Shown here in pieces: positions 1-5,125 of a DNA stretch of 5,433 bases. Under the pieces are notes generated by a model. That model was given only the letters and a program-made list of their open reading frames with translations, did no database searches and had not been told where the DNA came from. The stretch is from positions 1-5,433 of the forward strand of contig JALWKG010000126.1 of assembly GCA_027081565.1 (NCBI GenBank), in the 5' to 3' direction. This DNA is from Helicobacteraceae bacterium (GTDB lineage: Bacteria; Campylobacterota; Campylobacteria; Campylobacterales; Sulfurimonadaceae). The stretch's first letter is position 1; every line of letters begins with the position of its first letter. The translations under genes and the position numbers were made by a program.

Positions 1-364
1 CTATGATAAAAATGACCAGTTGCTTCTCTTCTAAGACGATACGATCCGTGTTGAGATTATGACTCTCTTCTCCTGGATACAGTACATAACAGAGATTATT
101 ATCATCATCTAAAAGTGTGTTTACCCGCTTATGTTCTCTAAAGTCAACACCTACATAAAGTTCAGAGTTTGGCAGGGAGAGATGGGTCATGTGTCCTGTG
201 CCATTTTTGACTTTTTGGAACTCTTTGGGGTGCATCAGTACTATAAACTTAGTCTGCGTCTCTATAGGTTTGACACAGGAGCAGATACAGGAGCTTTTAG
301 GGCGATAGCAGTGATAACACTTTTGACGTGCACATTCTACTTCGTTACGTTTGGAAGCTCCCAT
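1..364 (-). CDS. DTW-domain tRNA-uridine aminocarboxypropyltransferase, 3' end cut by window edge
   Basis: The family transfers the 3-amino-3-carboxypropyl group of S-adenosylmethionine to a tRNA uridine, giving acp3U (E. coli TapT/YfiP, human DTWD1/2); it acts in the cytoplasm. I translated 121 codons from the ATG at 364-362. Near the N-terminus is a zinc-type cysteine cluster (C16, C19, C26, C28, in the form CxxC...CxC) with a proline at 22. Then follow the family blocks VLMHPKEF (42-49), the TGHMTHLSLPNSEL block (56-69) and VGVDF (71-75). The DTW signature itself should come just after residue 121, so it lies outside the window and is not seen. The start falls 3 nt after the stop of the upstream gene, with no strong ribosome site, so translation probably depends on coupling. 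It is the last gene visible in a four-gene minus-strand unit. Family assignment is firm; orthology to a named gene is not. Confidence 0.88.
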   Translation of the reverse strand, partial: MGASKRNEVECARQKCYHCYRPKSSCICSCVKPIETQTKFIVLMHPKEFQKVKNGTGHMTHLSLPNSELYVGVDFREHKRVNTLLDDDNNLCYVLYPGEESHNLNTDRIVLEEKQLVIFII

Positions 365-367
365 AAA

Positions 368-931
368 TCAGGCTGTCTCTAAAGCTTCCAGATGGATCTC
401 TTTAAAGTCCTCAAGCCATGCATGCAGTTCATCTTTAGGAACTAAAAAGCCCTCTTTGTTGGGTTTCCCCTTCCATGAACGTTGCACGATGTAGAGGTCT
501 TTTTTACCCTCTAAGATCATGTAAAGCGAAAACTGTGAAGATTCTGTCTCATCAGGCAGTTCTTTAAGGCCCATAATCGTGATCAGTTTTTGCTGGGTAA
601 TATGCGTCTGTGAAAAGAGTGTCTCGCTGTAAAAATGTGCTGCATTAAGTCCTCGCATCTCATCTTCCATCATCTTCATAAGCTTTTTGGCGTTAAGTTC
701 AGCATCAGCATTGGCACTGTTAAAACCTTGTACTGTTAGCTTCTGACCGCTCTCATTAGGCGCTTCAAACTCTACAACAAAGTTACCACCCTCAAGTGTA
801 CGCAGCGTAGGTTCTGCAGGCCAGGTGTCTGGAAGCGGAAAGTGAAGTACCTCATTAAAAATAGGTATCTTGATAAAGCTGTTTTGAACCACAGGTGTAC
901 GCGGTATAAAGAATTTTGAAAAAAAGCCCAT
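368..931 (-). CDS. Unrecognised 187-aa protein, third gene of the operon
   Basis: I do not recognise a family. I place the start at the ATG at 931-929 (MGFFSKFFIP...), not at a start 13 codons upstream that would lie inside the preceding gene. With this start the ATG shares one base with the upstream TAA (TAATG), a usual sign of translational coupling. A weak GAG about 5 nt upstream is the only ribosome-site match. The protein has no signal peptide and no membrane segment beyond a short hydrophobic N-terminus. It alternates strand-like stretches (GNFVVEFEAP, QKLTVQGF, FSLYMILEG, KKDLYIVQRSW) with a charged helix near residues 70-95 (NAKKLMKMMEDEMRGL), so a soluble alpha/beta fold is likely. 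The C-terminus is acidic and helical. The stop lies 3 nt before the DTW-domain gene, so co-expression with that tRNA modification enzyme is likely. Any link in function is inference. Confidence 0.8.
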   Translation of the reverse strand: MGFFSKFFIPRTPVVQNSFIKIPIFNEVLHFPLPDTWPAEPTLRTLEGGNFVVEFEAPNESGQKLTVQGFNSANADAELNAKKLMKMMEDEMRGLNAAHFYSETLFSQTHITQQKLITIMGLKELPDETESSQFSLYMILEGKKDLYIVQRSWKGKPNKEGFLVPKDELHAWLEDFKEIHLEALETA

Positions 932-1527
932 TATATCTCGGTCGCACCCATCTGCATGGCACCATACCAACTCTTTTCAAACGGTGCCATCTCTTCTAAA
1001 AATCTCCACAGATCTGCTTGTGTAGCACCCTGTGATGTAATGGCATGAGAAACCTCCAAAAACAGTCCTGGATCATAGTCAGTAGCAAGTTCTCTGGCAC
1101 CATTGATCATTGCCTGAGGATTAAAGTCAGCCTTAAATACCGGTTTAAACTCTAAAAAGTCGTGAGCATTGTCAGTTACAAGCAGCAGGGCATATTTTTC
1201 CATAGCCAAGAGGTCAAAACAGTCACTGTAGTGTTTTTCATTATGAAGGTCGTAACTCGCCGTATAGATATGTTTTTCAGAGCCGTTAAGTCTAAATTGC
1301 ACAAAACAGAGTGCCACGTTCTCTTCTTTGAACTTTACATTAAAAATGGAGGCTCTAAACTCAGCAGAGATCCCACCTTCTGCGATGGTCGCTTCATTTT
1401 CAACACCAAGCTTGATCATTAAAAAAGGAACACCATTTTCACTCCCGAGAGGAAGGGCCTGAACACTGGTGATCTTTGTTGCAAGTTCTTGAAGGTTTTT
1501 AGGTAGTGCATCGTTAGCTTGTAACAT
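931..1527 (-). CDS. Unrecognised 198-aa protein, second gene of the operon
   Basis: I do not recognise a family. A TTG at 1530 and an ATG at 1527 are adjacent candidate starts. I choose the ATG because AAGGAG at 1540-1535 sits 7 nt before it. The protein looks soluble and cytoplasmic. Its first half is strand-rich (VPFLMIKLGVENEATI, ALCFVQFRL, HIYTASYDLH) and its second half helix-rich, with a tryptophan/methionine-rich end (LWRFLEEMAPFEKSWYGAMQM). The stop TAA at 933-931 overlaps the start of the next gene by one base, and the preceding gene ends 12 nt upstream. The three unknown genes therefore form one unit. Cysteines are scattered with no metal-site spacing, and I see no catalytic motif. 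Confidence 0.8.
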   Translation of the reverse strand: MLQANDALPKNLQELATKITSVQALPLGSENGVPFLMIKLGVENEATIAEGGISAEFRASIFNVKFKEENVALCFVQFRLNGSEKHIYTASYDLHNEKHYSDCFDLLAMEKYALLLVTDNAHDFLEFKPVFKADFNPQAMINGARELATDYDPGLFLEVSHAITSQGATQADLWRFLEEMAPFEKSWYGAMQMGATEI

Positions 1528-1534
1528 CAATACT

Positions 1535-1540
1535 CTCCTT
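1535..1540 (-). promoter_or_regulatory. Ribosome binding site deciding the start of the 198-aa gene
   Basis: Read on the minus strand, AAGGAG lies 7 nt before the ATG at 1527 and only 4 nt before the neighbouring TTG at 1530, so it favours the ATG. The site shares a base with the TAA that ends the upstream 153-aa gene, which places ribosome release and re-initiation next to each other. Confidence 0.7.
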
Positions 1541-2001
1541 TATTTGTAAATAGGTGTCTGTTTCTGAGACAGACGTTCAAAGTCGACATCACGTCGGTCT
1601 ACTTTACCACGATAGATCGCTTCTAACGTGTTAATATGTCCGGCCAAACGGTTGACCAGATAGAGTGCCATACGGTCACCTTCGTAGCGTTTCATAGCCT
1701 TGTCAATATGGTTTTGCAACAGGTCGATCTTCTCAAAATCATCTTGAGTCTCTATCTGCGTTAAAAGCGCTTTCACCTCACCATACGAGTTTCCGGTGGC
1801 ATCTAAAAAGTCCAGACCAATGTCCATCGTCTTCATTGTACTGATCGCTTTTTCAAATGCAAACATGTTGTAAAGCATACACCCCATAAAGTACTCTATG
1901 TCAGAAGGCTCTTTTTCTGAGTAGTCATGGTCATCATTGTCATCAAACCATGCATGCCACACCTGACACGCTTGTTCGATAAGTTCTTCATTTTTATTCA
2001 T
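1540..2001 (-). CDS. Unrecognised acidic, mostly helical 153-aa protein, first gene of the operon
   Basis: I do not recognise a family. The ATG at 2001 is supported by AGGAG at 2014-2010, 8 nt upstream. There is no signal peptide or membrane segment. The N-terminal third is aromatic and very acidic (AWFDDNDDHDYSEKEP, about residues 17-32). The rest reads as amphipathic helices (EYFMGCMLYNMFAFEKAISTM, then QDDFEKIDLLQNHIDKAMKRY, then ALYLVNRLAGHINTLEAIYRG) and a basic tail. A small helical-bundle or adaptor-like protein is possible, but this is a guess from composition only. It is the promoter-proximal gene of the unit that continues through two more unknown genes to the DTW-domain tRNA enzyme. 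An extended -10 promoter lies about 30 nt upstream. Confidence 0.8.
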   Translation of the reverse strand: MNKNEELIEQACQVWHAWFDDNDDHDYSEKEPSDIEYFMGCMLYNMFAFEKAISTMKTMDIGLDFLDATGNSYGEVKALLTQIETQDDFEKIDLLQNHIDKAMKRYEGDRMALYLVNRLAGHINTLEAIYRGKVDRRDVDFERLSQKQTPIYK

Positions 2002-2030
2002 TAGAGTTGCTCCTATGATAGATTTTTGAA

Positions 2031-2039
2031 ATCATACCA
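2031..2039 (-). promoter_or_regulatory. Extended -10 promoter of the four-gene operon
   Basis: Read on the minus strand, TGGTATGAT (2039-2031) has the TG-n-TATGAT form of an extended -10 box. A loose -35 (TTAAGG, 2058-2053) lies 16 bp further up. Transcription would start near 2024, leaving a leader of about 22 nt that contains the AGGAG site of the first gene. Confidence 0.5.
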
Positions 2040-2093
2040 CTTTTTTTGCTCACCTTAACACGTATCTCTTCAAACTGTTACAATCAGAAGTGA

Positions 2094-2140
2094 TATTAAT
2101 ATTTATACACAAAATCAGCTCATATACATTTTATTAATAT
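2094..2140. repeat. Two copies of an AT-rich palindrome in the divergent promoter region
   Basis: TATTAATAT occurs at 2094-2102 and again at 2132-2140; its first eight bases form a perfect palindrome. The copies are 38 bp apart, on the same face within about half a helical turn. They lie between the divergent promoters for the operon at 2001 and the gene at 2188, where an operator could sit. The motif is low-complexity and may be chance in AT-rich DNA. Confidence 0.3.
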
Positions 2141-2151
2141 ATCAATTGTCT

Positions 2152-2157
2152 TATAAT
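2152..2157 (+). promoter_or_regulatory. -10 box upstream of the gene at 2188
   Basis: TATAAT is an exact -10 consensus 30 nt before the ATG at 2188. It implies a leader of about 24 nt. The DNA 17 bp upstream (TTTTAT, 2129-2134) is a poor -35 but lies in a run of A/T. Confidence 0.5.
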
Positions 2158-2187
2158 TCCATAACAAACTTTAAGTAAGCAGTTATT

Positions 2188-2655
2188 ATGAAATCACTCT
2201 TTTTTCTTTTTATCTTACTTGCCCTCATATTTGCCTTTAATGCGGCGGGCATTAGAGATATCACGGAGAAAGACTTACGCCAATCACTTATGACCCACCC
2301 AGAGCTTTACACCTATAGCGACTTTACGTTTACTAACAAAGTACAGACCGCTTGTAAAGAGTATAAAGAGATGCGTTTTTCATACAGTTATACACGTACA
2401 GCCATACAACATATCGCACTGATCGATGGTGAAGAGGTAGCTGTTGACAATGCCTTTGTTAATGAGTGTATTGACCATCCATTACTTTATGAGTGCCGTT
2501 TTATCACTGAGATGGGAACTATCGAGCATCCGCACAGTGACCAAGGCTTGGTAGTTATAGAGAAGTGGGGTATATTCAGCAGTTCCAACATTCAAAAAAA
2601 GGCTTTAGCACCAGAAACCGCCAAAACACTCTCTCACGTTACCGACCTCTTCTAG
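2188..2655 (+). CDS. Unrecognised exported or membrane-anchored 155-aa protein
   Basis: I do not recognise a family. Residues 3-20 form a strong hydrophobic segment after a single lysine (SLFFLFILLALIFAFNAA), which fits a signal peptide or an uncleaved N-terminal anchor. No clean A-x-A cleavage site follows it. The remaining 130 or so residues are hydrophilic and would lie in the periplasm. They carry three cysteines (C56, C94, C103) and a strand-rich middle (YSDFTFTNKV, MRFSYSYTRTAIQHIALIDG, QGLVVIEKWGIF). The ribosome site is weak (TAAG at 2176-2179). Codon use is mixed (one AGA among five arginines), like the surrounding core genes and unlike the small gene that follows. It is divergent from the four-gene operon and stands 184 bp from the next gene, so it is probably transcribed alone. 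Confidence 0.78.
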   Translation: MKSLFFLFILLALIFAFNAAGIRDITEKDLRQSLMTHPELYTYSDFTFTNKVQTACKEYKEMRFSYSYTRTAIQHIALIDGEEVAVDNAFVNECIDHPLLYECRFITEMGTIEHPHSDQGLVVIEKWGIFSSSNIQKKALAPETAKTLSHVTDLF

Positions 2656-2736
2656 TCTCAGAGTAGCACCTCTTAAAACTGATGCATCACTCCTTCTCTC
2701 ACCATTTTAATGATTAAGGGGAATGACTATAGAATG

Positions 2737-2745
2737 TGTGATAAT
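2737..2745 (+). promoter_or_regulatory. Candidate extended -10 promoter for the small secreted protein
   Basis: TGTGATAAT fits the TG-n-TATAAT extended -10 form with one mismatch. Transcription from near 2752 would give a leader of almost 90 nt that opens with the inverted repeat at 2754-2790. A weaker alternative nearer the gene is TTGGAT (2783-2788) with TAAATT (2807-2812), 18 bp apart. I cannot choose between them from sequence. Confidence 0.35.
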
Positions 2746-2753
2746 AAATAGTT

Positions 2754-2790
2754 ATATCCAAGAAGCCACATTATCTGGAAATTTGGATAT
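2754..2790 (+). promoter_or_regulatory. Inverted repeat in the leader of the small secreted protein
   Basis: ATATCCAA (2754-2761) pairs perfectly with TTGGATAT (2783-2790). Inside, CCA (2766-2768) can pair with TGG (2776-2778) across a symmetric 4x4 internal loop, giving a two-part hairpin. No U-run follows, so it is not an intrinsic terminator. It ends 49 nt before the ATG at 2840 and could be a leader structure or a protein-binding palindrome. Confidence 0.4.
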
Positions 2791-2839
2791 GCCTATTTTA
2801 TGAAAGTAAATTGGCAAATTTTAATTTTCGGAGACATTA

Positions 2840-3166
2840 ATGAAACTTATTCTTTCAATAGTAATTTTATTAACATTACATGCTTATGCAAAAGAAAAAA
2901 CATTGTATCAGCAGGGTTATAATACAGGCAAGGATTTTGCAAAAACTGCACCAACAGAAAAAGTAAAAAATGATATAAAAAGAGATTTGAAAAGACTTAA
3001 ATCAGGAAATGGAGATGAAGTAGCAAGAGCAAGAGGAGGGATGCAAGCGACCTATGAATTTTATTGTACTGGAGCAATGGTTTTTAAATACGATGATAGA
3101 GGAAATAGCAGAGAATTTAGAAAAGGATATTTTAAAGGTTGTCAAGATGGACTTTTTGAAAACTAG
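2840..3166 (+). CDS. Small secreted protein with two GYxxG motifs, 108 aa, unrecognised
   Basis: A classic signal peptide is visible: lysine at 2, hydrophobic core LILSIVILLTL, and A15-Y-A17 as the cleavage site, leaving about 91 mature residues in the periplasm or outside. The mature protein is basic and helical in its middle (EKVKNDIKRDLKRLKSG, about 40-56). It carries a GYxxG motif near each end (GYNTG 26-30, GYFKG 96-100) and two cysteines (C76, C101) that could form a disulfide. The start is supported by GGAG (2830-2833), 6 nt before the ATG. The gene is clearly A-rich and all seven arginines are AGA, whereas neighbouring genes use CGN as well, which suggests transfer from elsewhere. It lies alone between 184 bp and more than 500 bp of non-coding DNA. 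I do not know its function. Confidence 0.75.
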   Translation: MKLILSIVILLTLHAYAKEKTLYQQGYNTGKDFAKTAPTEKVKNDIKRDLKRLKSGNGDEVARARGGMQATYEFYCTGAMVFKYDDRGNSREFRKGYFKGCQDGLFEN

Positions 3167-3367
3167 ATATAACAAAATATAGCAACAAAAATATCTCAAC
3201 TCGGCCAACTTCAATTTTGGTAACTTAAAAATCTAGATGCCATTGTAGAACTTTAAGGACTGTAAAAGTAGGTAACATATTTTTGTACTCGACCATTGTG
3301 TACCAAAGGAACCTAGATGTTAAATTTCTTAAACTTTTCCTTTTCAGACACTGTTACACAAAGCTTC

Positions 3368-3401
3368 CCAATACTAAACCCAAAAACATGTTTAGTATTG
3401 G
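3368..3401. repeat. Perfect 12-bp inverted repeat with 10-nt loop
   Basis: CCAATACTAAAC (3368-3379) and GTTTAGTATTGG (3390-3401) are perfect reverse complements around a 10-nt loop. No U-run follows on either strand, so an intrinsic terminator is unlikely although it lies between convergent genes. Its sharpness in otherwise degenerate DNA suggests selection or recent arrival. Candidates are a mobile-element palindrome, a recombination site or a small structured RNA. Confidence 0.6.
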
Positions 3402-3438
3402 CTCACGACGCACGTTATACACAGGAGCAATATTAAAT

Positions 3439-3513
3439 ATGGAAATAATTAAAAGTAATAATTTTAAACCAACTAAACCACTCTGGACTGAAAGTCCTTC
3501 TATTCCAAAATGA
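3439..3513 (+). pseudogene. Possible 5' stump of a small cupin-like gene
   Basis: ATG at 3439 opens a 24-codon frame, with AGGAG at 3423-3427 (11 nt upstream, a little far). Its first 14 residues, MEIIKSNNFKPTKP, resemble from memory the opening of small cupin-domain proteins of about 100-120 aa, which usually go on to a tryptophan and an ALDI-like block and then the cupin barrel. Here the frame instead gives LWTESPSIPK and stops, and no cupin motif follows in any frame I read. The break near 3481 coincides with the GGACT-GAA-AGTCC mini-hairpin. The likeness is short and unaligned; this may simply be a chance frame. Confidence 0.25.
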
Positions 3514-3568
3514 TCTTTGACAGCTTATTTGCTTTACCTTTCTCATGATAGAAAACATTTAAGTATGT

Positions 3569-3678
3569 TAGATGCATAAAACAGCTCAGGCATCTACAGT
3601 TTCCACTAAAGCATCAGTGTTTTAAACTACAGTCCACTTGCTACTGTTTTGAGGAAGCAGAGCATTGAAATAGCTGTT
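3569..3678. repeat. Cluster of inverted and direct repeats downstream of the symporter gene
   Basis: TAGATGC (3569-3575) pairs with GCATCTA (3590-3596). AACAGCT (3580-3586) pairs with AGCTGTT (3672-3678), enclosing about 85 nt. Within that span, CTACAGT followed by CCACT occurs twice (3594-3607 and 3627-3638), each copy ending in TGTTTT (3618-3623 and 3645-3650), so an imperfect direct repeat of 24-30 nt is present. On the minus strand this would be the 3' untranslated end of the symporter mRNA. No role can be assigned. Confidence 0.4.
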
Positions 3679-3692
3679 GGTTGATTTGGACA

Positions 3693-5039
3693 TTAGACAT
3701 TCTCTTTTGCAAAATAGGCTTTAGTCAGTTTAAAGATCACAGGACTCAGCAGTGCGATAGCTATGAGGTTTGGTATGGCCATAAACGCGTTGAGTGTGTC
3801 AGCAAGAAGCCAGATGAATTTGAGATCCATCATCGAACCAAAAGGGATGACCAAAACCCAAAGAAGACGAAAAGGGATGATCGCTTTTTGTCCAAAAAGG
3901 AAATAGACACTTTTTTCTCCATAAAAGCTCCAACCTACCATCGTAGTGAAGGCAAAGACAACAAGACCAATACTCACAACATATTCACCCACATAAGGCA
4001 ACGCTGTCGAGAAGGCGAGCATAGACAAGGCGGCGCCACTTTCACCAGAGGTATAAGCACCCGTGACCACAATAGCGATCCCCGTTATGCTACAGATGAT
4101 AATGGTGTCTATAAAGGTACCCATCATCGCAACCATGCCTTGACGTACTGCTGAATTGGTCTTGGCTGCAGCATGAGCTATAGGTGCGGAACCGAGTCCC
4201 GCTTCGTTAGAAAAGATCCCTCGCGCCACACCAAACTGCAAGGCGGCCCAGACCGAAGCACCTGCAAAACCGCCCATAGCAGCGGTTGGAGTAAAGGCTG
4301 AGATGACGATGGTCTCTATGGCTGCTGGTATCTCGGTAATGTTAAGTGCCATGATGATGAGACCACTCACAAGGTAAGCTATCGCCATAAAAGGGACAAC
4401 CGCGCCGGCAAGATGGGCGATGCGCTTGATACCACCAATGATCACCATACCGACCAAGATGGCCAGAACGATACCACTGTAAAGTTCCGGAATGCCAAAC
4501 GAAGACTCTAAAACATCAGAAACAGAGTTGGCTTGTATGGTGTTGCCTATACCAAAGCCTGCTATAGAAGCAAAAAGGGCAAAAGAGACCGCCAGCCATT
4601 TCCACTTCTCGCCCAGACCGTTTTTAATGTAGAACATCGGACCACCTACATGGTTGCCCTCTTCATCTTGTTCTCTATAGTTAACCGCTAAAACTGCTTC
4701 AGCATACTTCGTCGCCATCCCTAAAAATGCCGCTACCCACATCCAGAACATTGCACCAGGGCCACCCATAAAAATAGCTGTTGCCACACCTGCGATATTA
4801 CCCGTACCGATGGTCGCTGAGAGTGAGGTCATCAGAGCATTAAAGGGAGATATCTCACCCTCTTCTTTGCCCTCTTTACGACCTTGCCATATGAGTTTAA
4901 AACCTTCTGGTATCAGTCGAACTGGTAAAAAACGCAGGCCTACAGAGAGGTAAAGACCCGTACCCAGGATAAGAATTAACATCACCGGTCCCCAGACAAA
5001 ACCGTTGACTGTACCTATGATCGTATGTATCGTTTCCAT
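3693..5039 (-). CDS. Sodium:alanine/glycine symporter, AGCS family (DagA/AlsT-like), complete
   Basis: Inner-membrane carrier that imports alanine or glycine with sodium (amino acid:cation symporter family, APC/LeuT fold). At 448 aa it is full length for the family. The signature GGPGAMFWMWVAAFLG (92-107) matches the family pattern and is followed by MATKYAEA. The unwound first core helix carries SATIGTGNIAGVATA (74-88), where family members bind sodium and substrate. The conserved GVARGIFSNEAGLGSAPIAHAAA stretch is at 270-292. About ten to eleven hydrophobic segments can be counted, for example 17-35, 94-115, 147-166, 187-203, 212-232, 301-326, 352-368 and 389-411. The start ATG at 5039 has TGGAG (5048-5044) 4 nt upstream, slightly close. 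It is transcribed alone, divergent from the gene at 5126 and convergent with the region to its left. Exact substrate preference (alanine, glycine or D-forms) cannot be read from the sequence. Confidence 0.96.
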   Translation of the reverse strand: METIHTIIGTVNGFVWGPVMLILILGTGLYLSVGLRFLPVRLIPEGFKLIWQGRKEGKEEGEISPFNALMTSLSATIGTGNIAGVATAIFMGGPGAMFWMWVAAFLGMATKYAEAVLAVNYREQDEEGNHVGGPMFYIKNGLGEKWKWLAVSFALFASIAGFGIGNTIQANSVSDVLESSFGIPELYSGIVLAILVGMVIIGGIKRIAHLAGAVVPFMAIAYLVSGLIIMALNITEIPAAIETIVISAFTPTAAMGGFAGASVWAALQFGVARGIFSNEAGLGSAPIAHAAAKTNSAVRQGMVAMMGTFIDTIIICSITGIAIVVTGAYTSGESGAALSMLAFSTALPYVGEYVVSIGLVVFAFTTMVGWSFYGEKSVYFLFGQKAIIPFRLLWVLVIPFGSMMDLKFIWLLADTLNAFMAIPNLIAIALLSPVIFKLTKAYFAKENV

Positions 5040-5044
5040 TTCAC

Positions 5045-5065
5045 TCCAATTTTGGAATAATTATA
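5045..5065 (-). promoter_or_regulatory. -10 box and small palindrome upstream of the symporter gene
   Basis: Read on the minus strand, TATAAT (5065-5060) is an exact -10 box, giving a leader of about 15 nt. I see no good -35 at normal spacing. Just downstream, TCCAAAATTGGA (5056-5045) has 5-bp inverted arms and includes the ribosome site of the symporter gene. Protein or RNA folding there could affect its translation or transcription, but the palindrome is short. Confidence 0.45.
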
Positions 5066-5073
5066 CCTTTTAT

Positions 5074-5082
5074 TGCTATGAT
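5074..5082 (+). promoter_or_regulatory. Extended -10 promoter for the gene at 5126
   Basis: TGCTATGAT has the same TG-n-TATGAT form as the operon promoter at 2039-2031. It implies a leader of about 37 nt. A second candidate, TATAAT at 5101-5106, would start transcription near 5113, right at the ribosome site, and is less likely to be the main one. Confidence 0.45.
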
Positions 5083-5112
5083 TCACACTACAAACATTTC
5101 TATAATTTATAC

Positions 5113-5118
5113 AAGGAA
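5113..5118 (+). promoter_or_regulatory. Ribosome binding site supporting a TTG start
   Basis: AAGGAA lies 7 nt before the TTG at 5126. The first in-frame ATG is 17 codons further on and has no comparable site at the right distance, although the coding sequence itself is GA-rich there. This decides the start in favour of TTG. Confidence 0.6.
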
Positions 5119-5125
5119 TCACAAT

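Larger units (their letters stand above)
3167..3692. other. 526-bp region without a convincing intact gene, between convergent genes
   Basis: This stretch separates the plus-strand gene ending at 3166 from the minus-strand symporter ending at 3693. Open frames of up to 76 codons exist, but they lack a ribosome site at their start and have no recognisable content. What it does hold is structure: a perfect 12-bp hairpin (3368-3401), a possible gene stump (3439-3513), a small GGACT-GAA-AGTCC hairpin (3485-3497), and a repeat-bearing segment (3569-3678). I found no intrinsic terminator with a U-run for either flanking gene. The left part is AT-richer than the core genes. The region reads like decayed accessory DNA. 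Confidence 0.6.

Noticed and set aside
131..382. 83-aa frame on the plus strand
   Set aside because: It lies antisense over the DTW-domain gene, whose family motifs are clear, and it has no ribosome site.
932..970. 13-codon upstream extension of the 187-aa gene
   Set aside because: The extension lies wholly inside the preceding gene. The ATG at 931 gives the usual TAATG coupling junction.
1162..1422. 86-aa frame on the plus strand
   Set aside because: Antisense shadow inside the 198-aa operon gene, with no ribosome site or recognisable content.
2653..2690. Terminator after the gene at 2188 (AGAG/CTCT stem)
   Set aside because: The stem is only 4 bp and no clear T-run follows.
3002..3214. 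70-aa frame on the minus strand
   Set aside because: Mostly antisense to the small secreted gene, which has a signal peptide and a good ribosome site; the hydrophobic look comes from AT-rich DNA.
3368..3401. Intrinsic terminator for the flanking convergent genes
   Set aside because: The stem is strong, but no T-run follows on either strand and it lies about 200-300 nt from both stops.
3169..3420. A single attC site spanning TATAAC to GTTATA
   Set aside because: The ends are complementary, but the sequences just inside them do not pair and the span is much longer than usual attC sites. Kept only as a weak finding, not annotated.
3283..3438. Upstream part of a 76-codon plus-strand frame ending at 3513
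   Set aside because: No ribosome site at its ATG, it runs through the perfect hairpin, and its composition is not protein-like. Only the internal ATG at 3439 has any support.
3681..4154. 157-aa frame on the plus strand
   Set aside because: Antisense to the symporter, whose family signatures are unmistakable; the charged, low-complexity product is typical of a shadow frame.
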